Positions 33,220 to 45,629 of a DNA stretch of 64,000 nt are shown piece after piece. Source of the DNA: Myrica gale (taxonomy: Eukaryota; Streptophyta; Magnoliopsida; Fagales; Myricaceae); assembly GCA_963930655.1 (NCBI GenBank), contig OZ005603.1, positions 22,644,201 through 22,708,200 on the forward strand. Reading direction: 5' to 3'. The first letter of the stretch is position 1; each line of letters starts with the position of its first letter. The translations under genes were made by a program, and so were the position numbers. The notes under the pieces were generated by a model that was not told where the DNA came from, ran no database searches, and saw only the letters and a program-made list of their open reading frames with translations.

Positions 33220-33933
33220 AAAAAAAAGACTTGAGCAAAAAGTGATTTGTGAGTAGTCACTACAACAAAAAAAAGAAGTGATAAATATATTGTGTATCCT
33301 CTAACTATATAGTCTTGATATTTATTTTACATATGAAATTATTAATTTTGTTACATTAGTTTAATAACTATTGATTTCATATACTTTAATTTTAACCAAA
33401 AATGATATTTTAATGCATGAAAACAATTTCATCCTTATAATATTTTTGAGAAAGTAAAGGCCTAATTTTAAAAGTTAAAAATATAAATTTCTTGAAAAAT
33501 TTTAACTGACAATCCAAAAATATCTAAAAATTAATTGTTGATAGGTAAAATATGAGAAAAGTATTAAATTAAAAAAATTGTGCAGAGTAGACGCACTCGG
33601 ACAGAAGAATGTTTATAAAAAATTATTTATAAAAAATAATATGAATTGTATTGATGTTTATAAAAAATAATATTGAATTGTATTATTATTTATATGTGAA
33701 TAATATTGAAATTGTAATTTTAAAAAATTAAATTCAAATTTTTAAAATTGTGCTAACATGACTTGAATTACAGAGAGTTGGAATGCTTACTCTGTTCATG
33801 GGTACCTTTCGAATTTACGATGTTGGAACTTTGGCAGGAGGATGTGCACGTCGCCATTGGTTTATGATGACGACTCAAAGACGAATATGCCCTTTGGTTA
33901 GTATATTATGACAAGGAAATTATCCAAACCCTC
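33220..33933. other. AT-rich region upstream of the importin gene
   Basis: Very AT-rich, with a local repeat of TTTATAAAAAATAATAT (33610-33680). No ORF. Promoter elements further from the gene were not identified. Confidence 0.4.
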
Positions 33934-34149
33934 TCCCTATTGCCATGTGGCCCTAAATCATTCGCCAAGAAGAAGAGCAGACGTACAGGAACTGCATCCA
34001 AACCCCCCCCCCCTTTTTTAAAACCTCCCCCAGTTCAAACCCTCCTTCCTTCGGTCTCTCTCTCTCTCTCTGTCTCTCCCGCGCCCCCGCAACCAAACGA
34101 AAAAGAATACCCTCCATCTTCCTCTGCCCTCTTGAAGGGCTAGAAGCCT

Positions 34150-34160
34150 AAAACCCTAAA
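34150..34160 (+). promoter_or_regulatory. Telo-box in the importin 5' leader
   Basis: AAAACCCTAAA, 25 bp before the ATG, downstream of a (CT)n tract at 34059-34082. Telo-boxes and CT-rich leaders are typical of plant genes for translation and ribosome biogenesis and of other highly expressed housekeeping genes. No TATA box is evident nearby. Confidence 0.55.
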
Positions 34161-34184
34161 CTCCTTCGACTCTCTACCTATCCG

Positions 34185-37100
34185 ATGGCGGCCGATCAGT
34201 CTCAACACCAACTCGCCCTCCTCCTGGGGCCCGACCCCTCCCACTTCGAAACCCTAATCTCCCACCTCATGTCCTCCACCAACGAGCAGCGTTCCCACGC
34301 CGAGTCCCTCTTCAACCTCTGCAAGCAGTCCCACCCGGATTCCCTCTCCCTCCAGCTCGCCAACCTCCTCCAGTCCTCCCCTCGCACGGAGTCCCGCACC
34401 ATGTCCGCCATCCTCCTTCGGCGCCAACTCACCGATATCTGGCCCAGCCTCGCCGACTCCACCCGCTCCGCCCTCAAGTCCATCCTCGTCAACTCCCTCC
34501 AGACCGAACAGGTGAAATCCATTTCCAAGAAGCTCTGCGATGCCATTTCGGAACTCGCCTCTGCCCTTTTGCCCGATAACGCCTGGCCCGAACTCCTCCC
34601 TTTCATCTTCCAGTGCGTTACTTCGGAGAATTTGAAGCTTCAGGAATTGGCTCTGCTGATTTTCGCACAATTGGCGCATTATATTGGCAAAACCCTGACC
34701 CCGCACCTGACTACGCTACATAATGTGTTCTTGAATTGCTTGGGCTCGCCACGGAGTTCGGACGTCAGGATTGCCGCGCTTGGTGCGGCGATCAATTTTG
34801 TCCAGTGCTTGTCGAGCCCTTCCGATAGGGACAGGTTCCAGGACTTGTTGCCGTTGATGATGCGGACTTTGACCGAGGCCTTGAACGGCGGTCAGGAGGC
34901 GACCGCACAGGAGGCGTTGGAGCTGCTGATCGAGTTGGCCGGGACCGAGCCGAGGTTTTTGCGTAGGCAGTTGGTGGACGTGGTCGGGTCCATGTTGCAG
35001 ATTGCGGAGGCAGAGAGTTTGGAGGAGAGCACGAGGCATTTGGCAATTGAGTTCGTCATAACCTTGGCGGAGGCGAGGGAGCGGGCCCCAGGGATGATGA
35101 GAAAGTTGCCTCAGTTTATCCAGAGGCTGTTTGCGGTTTTGATGAATATGCTCCTGGATGTGGAGGATGACCCGTCCTGGCATATTGCGGAAACTGAGGA
35201 CGAGGATACGGGAGAAACCAGTAACTACGCATTTGGCCAAGAGTGTTTGGACCGGCTGTCGATTTCGCTTGGCGGGAATACCATCGTTCCTGTTGCTTCA
35301 GATATTTTCCAGCCGTTCTTGGCGGCTCCGGAATGGCAGAAGCATCATGCAGCCCTCATTGCGCTTGCACAAATTGCGGAGGGTTGCTCCAAGGTATAAA
35401 GCATTGCTTGCTGGATGATATCGTAGCTAACAGTTCGATGGATTGCAATTATTGAAGCCCTAGGGGTGACTGTTTTATTTGAGTAGATAGGTTTCTTTGG
35501 TTTTGCTTTTTATCACTTCTTATACATGTATGCTGCGGAACAGTTATTAATACCTACGGGAGATTGAGCCATTGATCCATCCTTTGCTACGTGGGTGTTT
35601 ACTTGACTTCTTTTTGATAAAATTGGTTCTAGCATTTCTTATTGTATTTTCTCTTGTTCCATACTGTTTTCGTTTCTGCTATTCTGTGCTTTGGGTTTTG
35701 CTACGTAGACTGAGAGACTTAATTTGCATTCAAGTGTCGCAATCTTATCTTCTGTTATCTTCTTTCTCTGTGGTGCAGGTAATGATAAAAACCCTGGAAC
35801 AGGTAGTGTCCATGGTTTTGAAATCGTTCCAAGACCCACACCCCCGTGTGCGATGGGCAGCAATAAACGCAATTGGACAATTGTCCACGGACCTGGGCCC
35901 AGAGTTGCAAATTCTTTCTCATAGTCAAGTGCTGCCTGCGTTAGCTGGAGCAATGGATGATTTCAACAATCCCCGAGTTCAGGTTTGTGGATATAAGGGG
36001 TATATCTAGTTCTCATCGCCGCCTCTTTTTTCTTTTTATAGTCTTCCTGTAAATAAAGATAAATGTTCTGTATTTTTTTTCTCTCTCTATCTCTCTTACT
36101 GTTGCCTCACAATGCACCCCTTCCCTTTCAACGTAATTCATTGATTGACTATGTTTTATGTCTATGAATTATTTCATAATACTATTCGAGTTGTGTCGGT
36201 GCCAAAGGATCACTGAGATGAGAAAAAGCTGTCCGAAATTCTGAGGCTTTGAGCTTCCTACCTACAGGTTTCCCTGATAAATTGGGGTGTGGTTGCTAAC
36301 AACACATATTTCAGCTTGATTGTTAGTTCTAATCTTAAGTAGCTATTACCTTAGAATTTAAAAAATACAAGGTAACATTGCTTATGCTAATTGTGATCCA
36401 TTGGGAGAACAAAAAATGTTTCTTTATTGGTTTGAGATGAATTTGTAACAAAGAAAAGTTGATTCCAGTTTCACATGCGCATTCTAATAACTACTAAATT
36501 TATAACTTTTTTACGTTTTTTTAGTTTTACATTTGCAGCCAGTTGATTAACTTGTAACCATATCATCCAGTTTATTCTTTTTGGTGGAGCTGGACTATTT
36601 GTTGTAGACTTCCTAGCTATATAAGTTTAACATTTATGTGCTAAAGCTATAAGTATATTGGACTTTTGTAAGGAAGACCACCTTTTGACTATTTACAATA
36701 AATAAAGGTTCTTACTAACTCTCTGAGGCATGCCTCCTGATATGTTTGTTACTGGCTTTAAGTATCATTGGCTCCTTGGTTGTGTAGTTAATGCCTCTGA
36801 GAAAAGGAATCCAATGACTAACATTTCTTTAAAATCAGTCACTCTGCCACATACAATAAGCTGCTTTCATGTAATGATCTCATTTCAACTCTGGGGAAAA
36901 CATTGTTGTCTTGTTCATCTTTCTTTGTGCTTTTTTTTCTATTACAGGCTCATGCTGCTTCAGCAGTGCTCAATTTCAGTGAGAATTGCACTCCAGATAT
37001 CTTGACACCATATTTGGATGTTATTGTGACCAAACTTCTTGTTCTCCTCCAGGTATTTGAGCATCCTCATTGTGAACCTAACAATGGAATGTTCACGCTT

Positions 37101-40100
37101 GTCTATGTACTAATATTTGATGATGTGAGAGAAAATGTGTAGATGGAATAGAAACATCTTTCTCTAAGGTGTTTACAGTTCCCTTTTATTTTCTGCTGGT
37201 AATTGATACAATTAGACAAATTATTATTTTTTAAATCCTCAAAAGGGGAGGTTGCAACTTTGGAAGAAAACAATTACATTTCAGACAAATAATGGGAGAT
37301 GCTGGCCAAACAAATGTAGAAAGTGTTAAAATTGGTGCTAAATCTACAAGTTTACCATGATGGCACTTTTGATTTTCACTTTTTTTTGGCTAAGTGCACA
37401 ATTATGAGAGTGGTTGGGGCTTGAGGTGGATTGCTAAATGAACCATTTCTTTCTTATTATATGTTCATTATCGGTGCCATGATTATCATTGCCATCATCA
37501 TTTCATTGTTTAGAGGAAAGAGAACTTAGTTTCTCAGATTTGGTAACTATGTGAATGAGTTTCATTTTATGTGAAGAAACTAATGTGCTTTTGAGGCTTA
37601 TTTCCATTACTGCTTAATTTTTGGGGCTTCTTCCTATGTTAACTACATTCAGTTTAAAAAAAACTACATTCAGTTTAACTAATGATCCATAAAGGAGGGT
37701 TTTTGTTGCAAGACTTGTGGGGGTGTGTCGGAAACTCTTTCTTGGTTTTGGGGTCAAAGTATGCATGTTGTTATCCTAGAGTACACATGGTCACCCACTT
37801 ATCCTTATTCTGATAATATACCATTTGGTGTTGGAACTGCCCAAGTTCTTCACTTAAAACTGTATCTAAACACAGACCTAAAGGTTACTCCATATCTTGT
37901 CGCTGTTATATATTCTTGACGTGCTTGGTCTTCATCTTTTGGTAATTCTTACTTTCTTTGGTTGGATTAGTCACTATCTTTCTGCATTCATGAGCTTATA
38001 TATTCTGCGGTATTTGTATGCCATCCAGAATGGGAAGCAAATGGTGCAAGAGGGTGCTTTGACAGCTTTAGCATCAGTTGCTGATTCGTCGCAGGTACTT
38101 TTTTTAGCTACACAAGTTAGGTAAATTTCCTGATTTTTGTTTCAGAATCTCTCAGTTTAACCTGGTACATTGTTATAACAGGAGCAATTTCAAAAGTATT
38201 ATGATGCTGTAATGCCTTACTTGAAAGCCATTTTGGTGAATGCCAATGACAAGTCTAATCGTATGCTTCGTGCCAAATCTATGGAGTGCATTAGTTTGGT
38301 CGGAATGGCAGTTGGGAAGGATAAGTTTAAGGATGATGCTAAGCAGGTGCTGATTTATTATGTGTTCTAGAGTCTGATTCTTATATTGTTAATGTTTCCA
38401 GAACTGCTAATCAAGGAACAGGGCATTTTCTAGTCTTTGATTAATTCCATACTATTCCCTAAAATTTTGGATTATGATGTATTGGTTGTTTTTTCTTGGA
38501 AGGTTATGGATGTCTTAATGTCATTGCAAGGATCTCAATTGGAATCAGATGATCCAACTACCAGCTACATGTTACAAGTATGTTATCCCCTTCTGGGGAA
38601 GTAATGTGAAATCTACTTGTAAAATAGAATGCACTTTTATTTTCAACTGATAATTGTATAACTATAATGGACATCTGTCGAGAGTAAAAGGTGAAAAAAA
38701 CTAAATGCCTAATTAATTTCCAGGCATGGGCCAGACTTTGCAAGTGCCTTGGGCAGGATTTTCTTCCTTACATGAATGTTGTTATGCCGCCGTTGCTTCA
38801 ATCTGCTCAACTTAAGCCTGATGTAACCATTACATCTGCGGATTCAGATGCTGATATCGATGAAGATGATGAAAGGTTTCCTTTTACTTTTACTTTTACT
38901 TTTACTGGCATTGTAATTTATAATATCTGGTATTTCTATTTCTGAGACTCGTGTCCGTAGGATTTCTTCTCTTTCTGCCTCATTCGTTTTCATTGCCATG
39001 TTTGTTTGCCGTGTTGGTTTTTCCGTGCTGAATTATAATCCTTTTGAGTGGAGATATGCTCACCGTGCAGCTTCTTAAATCAGTTTTGTTTTCCATGTAT
39101 CAAGGGACTGGAATATGGGAAAAACTTATCATGATCATGTTAAGGACCTGTATGGACTGGAATATGGGAAAAACTTATCATGATCATGTTAAGGACCTGT
39201 ATGTTGTCTTTTTGTTTTGATAAGAGCACTTGCTAGCTCTTAAATTAAAAGAAAGAGGTAACCCATAGTAAAATATATCATAAGTTAAAATACCGTTGTG
39301 TTTATGGATATTCACCATGTTTCTTGTTGCAGCATTGAAACAATTACCCTTGGGGATAAAAGGATAGGAATAAAGACTAGTGTCCTTGAGGAAAAAGCTA
39401 CAGCTTGTAACATGCTGTGTTGCTACGCTGATGAGTTGAAGGAAGGATTTTTCCCATGGATTGATCAGGTTTATCTTTGGCTATATTTTTTTTCTTTAAG
39501 GCTTATTTTCTGTGTCTTTTGTTTTTTTTTTCTACCTGAATCTTTTGGGTTTTCCTGTCAACGATTTCAATAAACATCATACTGACCTGTAAATAAGTCA
39601 TATAGGTTGCTCCTACATTGGTTCCCCTTCTTAAATTTTATTTTCATGAGGAAGTCAGGAAAGCAGCTGTTTCAGGTGTGAACATGAACTTTCTATAGTT
39701 CCTAGTTTGTGTTCTTGTAGAACTCTACTGATTTTGACATTCTTTATCCACTATGTCCATAGCAATGCCGGACCTGTTGCGTTCTGCCAAATTAGCTGTG
39801 GAAAAGGGGCAATCAAATGGTTGTAACGAGTCCTACATAAAACAGCTGTCTGATTACATCATACCAGCATTGGTGGAGGCATTACACAAGGTTTCCCTTC
39901 TGTTTGGATTGTGTTTAATGTCATGAAAGTATTTCTATTCTTATTAGTTTGTATAAACTCTAGAAGAGACATTCACGATTATTTGCTGATTTATTAGTAC
40001 TCTGGCCAACTTTCAGGAGCCGGAGGTAGAAATTTGTGCAAACATGATGGACGCACTGAATGAATGTGTCCAGGTTTGTACATCCATTTATATTCGGACA

Positions 40101-43100
40101 TAAAAGTTTAGTCTTTTCTGGTCCTCTTCTGATGCAGTGGAAGTAGAGAAAAGAAACTTGTCCATCATCATCCTCACCCTTGATAAAAGTGGAAAGGTGG
40201 TATACGTATTAGTGAGTTCAACTATGGTGGATGGCAATGCGAAAGTTTCTGTGCAACATTATGCCAAAAGCAGGGTTTATGTTTGGTGTTGATTTTTTTT
40301 AATAATGGGCCAGAATAGCTGTTATATTAGAATGTGTTTTGGTGGTTGTTACTTCGCTTTCAGTTGGTGATTTGATTATTTGAACTATGTTACTTCTTTG
40401 TTTTGCTTCTAATATGTGACTTGATAATATTGGAAATACAGGTTTTTTAGAGGTAAGGAAAAACTACAAAGAGCTTCCTTGCGACCTTACTTCTATTGCC
40501 TCACCTTTGTTTTGTACTGCTTTCCATCATAGAATTCAGTTGCTTCTCCATACTCCTAGAAAACATCAGCACAATCTCTATTTTGGCACCTTCAAACTGA
40601 AACATCTACCCAACACCAAACTGTTGCTAGTTCTGCCCTATAATTGCGACCCTAATTCCAACTATAACCATTCAAAAACTCCTATTCTAACATCGGAAGT
40701 TAATTTTATTTTTTAAAATGCCAGTGAATTCTCCTTTTTGCGCCACATTTTAGAAATTCTGTGTAATCTACCCTCTTTATTAGTGGGACATCATTAACAT
40801 ACAAGCAAGTGATAAAATACATCTATTCCTTAAGTATCCCGTTAAAGCTGCACTTGATGTTTGTTGGTTATTCTGTTGACAAGTGCAAAACCACTTGACT
40901 ACAACACTTGCTATCCCAATGTTTTCCTCAACCCTATTAAGAATTTGTTGGCTTCCAGTCTAGGACGAACTATTCGGTTAACCAACATTTTAGTAGTAGA
41001 TCTGATCTTCTTTACCTGTCCGTTCATTATTATTATTTGCTTCTAACTTGCTCCCTTTTGTTCATTAAGCATAATTACTTTTTCTCGTTCTGCTTCATGT
41101 TTTGAGGATGTCTGTACATGGGTTAATATAGAAACTTTTCATAGATTTCTGGAACACTCCTAGATGTAAACCAAGTAAGGTGCATTGTCGATGAGATTAA
41201 ACAAGTAATCACAGCCAGCTCTTCTCGAAAACAACAGAGGGCAGAGAGGACCAAAGCAGAGGACTTTGATGCAGAAGAGGGAGAACTGCTCAAGGAAGAA
41301 AATGAGCAAGAAGAAGAACTGTTTAACCAGGTGTGCTATCTGAACATAAATGAGATTTCATCTAACTTATCAGTTGATGCACAGTATATCGATGTGAGCG
41401 ACATTAAGTTATTATCTTTGTTACCTTTATTTTTCATTTCTCAATCAAGGTTGGTGATTGCTTGGGAACTTTGCTGAAAACTTTCAAGGGGTCTTTCTTG
41501 CCTTTCTTTGACGAGCTTGCGTCATATGTAACACCTATGCTGGTGAGTAACTCCTACCCCACCTTTTCTCCTCCAATACCATAGCTATGACTCTTTTGCT
41601 TTTTTGTTGGGAGGCATCACTGTTGCCTCTCTATATTAGTTTACAGCGTTCATTCTTCCTTTAGATGTAATGCAAGGCCTTTGTTTCTACTAGCTGTCGT
41701 AGTGAATGGAGGATGCGTATCTCACGCATGCAGTATTGGCTATTTTGCCTGGGTCAAAGAATTCTCTGATTCTATGGTTTTGATGTTAAATTTGTATATT
41801 ATATGGCAGCAACTGTTGTTCAGCAATGGTCCCTATGGATATGCTCGCAGCCTTATTCCTGCAATGATGCCCCTTCATGGGAAAAAGAAACTCCACATTT
41901 ATATAATGGGTTTGTGCTGGTATTTATCTGTTTTCCAACCGTATAAAACCAACCCTCAACTTGACAAACCCCCTCCTTCTGGGAACAACTAATTCTTCTG
42001 ATCCCTGACTGGACATGGGCGGGACACAACTGATTATTTTTGCTTTCAGAGTGGTTCAGGCGGGCAGGTCGGGTGGTTGATTATGTGAATACTCTTTCTA
42101 GGCAGCCACCTTAATTGAAGTGAAATGGAAACACAACATTTACTAACCCATCCACCAAATGTGTTTGAAAGAGCATCTGTATATTTTTATTGGTTATTGT
42201 GTTTTTTAACTAAAGGGAGCAGGAAATATTTTATATGTTTCAAGTGAGTCCTATGGAACCTCATGCTACCTTCAAAGGAGCACTTGGCCTAGCTGACTAA
42301 ACTTGTTGATCAAGCAGGGTAAGGATAAAACAGCAGAAGAGAGGAGAATTGCCATTTGTATATTTGATGATGTTGTGGAGCACTGCAGTGAAGCAGCCCT
42401 GAAGTAATCATTTGCGTTTTTGATTCATTGAAATTGTTATTGGCTACAGGTTCCTTCTATGTATTTATTCACCTTGTCATTTTGAGCAGATATTATGATA
42501 CTTACCTTCCTTTCCTATTGGAAGCCTGCAACGATGAGAGCCCAGATGTTCGTCAGGTTTGCCACTTTGATTCAGACTGTGTTCTGGTGCTGTTTTAGGA
42601 ATCATGAGTCTCATTTAAATTTCTCCTCCATCCTATTTTAGGCAGCTGTTTATGGGATTGGAGTTTGTGCTGAGTTTGGTGGATCTGTGTTCAAGCCTCT
42701 TGTTGGAGGTGTGTTGCCTTCCTCATGCATGATTCGCTTTGTCCTTGGAGTTTTCCTTTATACATCATAGGTAGACAATTCATCTTCTCTGTTTACAGAG
42801 GCTCTTTCGAGGTTGGATGTTGTAATAAGACACCCTAACGCAATACACTCGGACAATGTAATGGCATACGACAATGCTGTTTCAGCTCTTGGAAAAATAT
42901 GCCAGTTCCATCGTGGAAGTATGGATGCAACGCAGGTACATAGCATTTTATTGCTGCTTCTGTCTGCTGGACCTTCTAAACTGTCATCTGTAGTTGAGTG
43001 AATCAGGATTGCCATTTATGTCGTCATTCAGCAGATGTTTTCTTAGTGTTTCAAGTTTGTAGGAGAAAACTAAAGCCTCTGCTCTTGTTTTGGTCTTAAT

Positions 43101-44411
43101 ACTAGTCACCATCTTTTATTTTCTTTCATGGTTACAGTTAACCGAATGATTTTCTTGTTTTGGGTTGTGTATAATGTATACTTGCGATGAATGAAGTCAT
43201 GGACCATGCTGGTTATGGGAAGGAAATAGGGTTGTCTTGCTTATTCTCAAAGTAAATACACAATGCCATTTATGTTCCCTATCTGAACTGATTTATTGCA
43301 TGGCTAATATACTCTTCACCAAGTCGTGACCTAGTTAGCAGAAAACTTTTACCCTGTACATTATTTCTCTGTAAGGAGTTCTAGCTGACCCAGTATAGAT
43401 GGTTGTGCATCTGGTTCTACTGATGCAAGCTTCCCTGTCTTGGATTTTCAGCGTAATGAAAAAAATATTTCGATGACTTGCTTTACAAGATTGAATGATA
43501 GTGCTACTATAGCAAAGGGTCCTAATTAAAGCTTGCTGTAAACTGGATGATAACTCTTTATAAGCAGGTCTTTGCTCAGCCAAAATCATTTTATAGAAAC
43601 AGAGATTGGATTTTTGGCCTTATGGGGGGGTTTGGCTTCTATATCCAATACTCTTTTAATAATAATGGCGTTTCTCTTTGCTCAACTGAGTTTGGCTTCT
43701 GTATCCAATGGAGTTTGGCTTATATATCTAAAACCCTTTTAATCATGTATTTTCCCCTCGGCTTCCATAATGAGTTAAACTTGAGTTCCAGACAGTGGAT
43801 GCATTGGCCTAACTATTAGTTTCTCATGTATTTATATTTGGCAGGTGGTCCCTGCCTGGTTAAGCTGCTTGCCGATAAAAGGTGATTTGATAGAGGCCAA
43901 GGTTGTGCACGAGCAGCTTTGTTCTATGGTTGAAAGGTAGAAATCTGGAATAGTAGGAACATGTTGATTGGGTCTTCTTGGCCTATTTTTGTTTTGTTTG
44001 TTTTTCCTGGTTCATTCATTATTCAGTGCGAAGATGTACTGAAAACACAATTGGATTCTCACAGGTCAGATAGAGAACTTTTAGGGCCAAACAATCAATA
44101 TCTTCCTAAAATAGTTGCAGTCTTTGCCGAGGTATAATCTCTGTATTCTGATGTCTATTTACTAATCTTTTGACTGAGATCTTAGGTTTGGTTTTTGTTC
44201 TTGTTTTACTTCTTTTGTTTACTTATTGGAATAATTGATGGCCAAGGTTTTATGTGCGGGTAAAGACCTGGCGACCGAGCAAACTGCCAGTCGCATGATT
44301 AATCTTTTGAGGCAGCTTCAGCAAACTTTACCACCCTCTACCTTAGCCTCGACCTGGTCATCCTTGGAGCCTCAGCAGCAGCTTGCACTGCAATCCATCC
44401 TCTCGTCTTAG
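34185..44411 (+). CDS. KETCH1: Importin-5 / karyopherin beta-3, KETCH1 ortholog (20 exons)
   Basis: Nuclear import receptor of HEAT repeats. Arabidopsis KETCH1 brings HYL1 and ribosomal proteins into the nucleus. Exons: 34185-35393, 35779-35982, 36948-37052, 38029-38094, 38182-38346, 38503-38577, 38724-38875, 39333-39468, 39606-39675, 39763-39890, 40017-40073, 41145-41330, 41450-41542, 42318-42403, 42490-42556, 42642-42708, 42799-42935, 43845-43936, 44065-44131, 44247-44411. All introns are GT-AG and phases join in frame, giving about 1108 residues; the family is about 1100. Landmarks: RanGTP-binding N-terminal repeats ([17 protein letters not shown]), [20 protein letters not shown], the acidic loop [40 protein letters not shown], the acidic insert [43 protein letters not shown], and the end LALQSILSS. 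The ATG sits in a good context (CCGATGGCG). Exon 1 is unusually long and GC-rich compared with the rest. No disruption seen. Confidence 0.96.
39105..39202. repeat. 49-bp perfect tandem duplication in importin intron 7
   Basis: GGACTGGAATATGGG...CCTGTAT occurs twice back to back (39105-39153, 39154-39202) with no mismatch. It is well away from both splice sites, so no effect on splicing is expected. Perfect identity means it is recent. Confidence 0.95.
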
Positions 44412-45320
44412 TTGCTTTGAATTGATGGTTTGTCATTTTTCCCTCTTGGGAAGCTGCTTGACCAGCCGTCTCGATTTGTCCTCTCCATTTGTTAGCTTGT
44501 CATCGGTCGTCTGCGCAGAAGCTGCTGCGACAGTTCAAATCTGTTCAATATTGATGGGCTGGTTCTGGAGAAGCAGCTGCGTCTCGTTGGTGTGCTTCGG
44601 TTACCCATTGTTTCCCATATTGTATTCCATAATTTCTTTTGAGTGAATCACCGAGGCGATGTTTTTGGTCAGTTGAAAGTTAAGGTGAGGGATATAAAAT
44701 TTTGGTATAGAATGTGTATAATACCAGTTGTATTAATATAGTCGTTATCACAAAGGTGCTAAAAGAATCTGAAATAGTATTTAAAGATGGCATTGTATTT
44801 CTTTTGTTTGCTTGGATGCGAGATTGAGGCGTGTCATTGAAGCAAAAACTTATAGCAGTTTTTTTTTCTACGCTACGCAAACATATAGCAGTTTTGGTGC
44901 TTTGAAATTGTGATGAATGTCAAATCAGTCCAATGTAGTTATTTCTTCATTGTGTTCTCCACATATATCATCAATGATCTTTCATAGTGAAGCTTCGAGA
45001 TAATTGTGTTTGTGCATCCTGGGGTGCTATTTCTCATAGCTATGTCAATGTGGATCAGTGTGCTACATTATCTTGCTCGGCGTGGACTGCTGACTCACTT
45101 TCTGTCTTATATCAAGGTACTGTTTATTTAGATCCGATATATTCTGAGCCGGTAGGGTAATTCAAGACATGGATTAAGCTAAGCAATGAGGTGGGGGATT
45201 ATAACATCAGCCTAAATTGCTATTCAAGCTTTGCTTTTGAGGACCGGAAAGCATTGGGCTTGTCCCATGTGAAGGGTGCACTTTAGAGAGGGTGTTTCCT
45301 GCATTCCGTGTGTGAAAAAA
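44412..45320 (+). other. Importin 3' UTR and flank
   Basis: Follows the TAG of the importin gene. The 3' UTR probably ends within the first several hundred bases; no single clear poly(A) signal can be chosen. Around 45250-45312 a stretch ending in a run of A may be a small retroposed piece. Confidence 0.45.
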
Positions 45321-45497
45321 AAAAATCAGTAAAAATGAGAAGCGGTAGCTTCCATCCAATGAAATAAGTTGAAATAAGTTCTAGTCACAAGTTGAACACT
45401 AATATAGGCTATAAAGTCGTAACTCTTTCTTAAAGTTACAAAGGAAAGGAAAAACTCACATTTTCTCGGACTGTTCTCTTCTCTGCACTGTATCTCG

Positions 45498-45629
45498 AAA
45501 TTACTAATTTCATCAGTTTGCTTCCTAATTTGGTTTATCACTGAGACCTGAAGTATCCAAACTAAATTACTAATTCCATCATTTTGTTTCCTAATTTGAT
45601 TTATCACTGAGACCTAATGTATCCAAACT
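45498..45629. repeat. 66-bp tandem duplication
   Basis: AAATTACTAATTTCATC...GTATCCAAACT repeats at an offset of 66 bp (45498 and 45564) with a handful of differences. Non-coding. Confidence 0.85.

Noticed and set aside
34202-35240. Long antisense ORFs (up to 174 residues) opposite importin exon 1
   Set aside because: They mirror the GC-rich importin exon; protein evidence for the sense strand is overwhelming.
35639-35953. Antisense ORF over importin exon 2
   Set aside because: Shadow of the conserved exon and its intron; no independent features.
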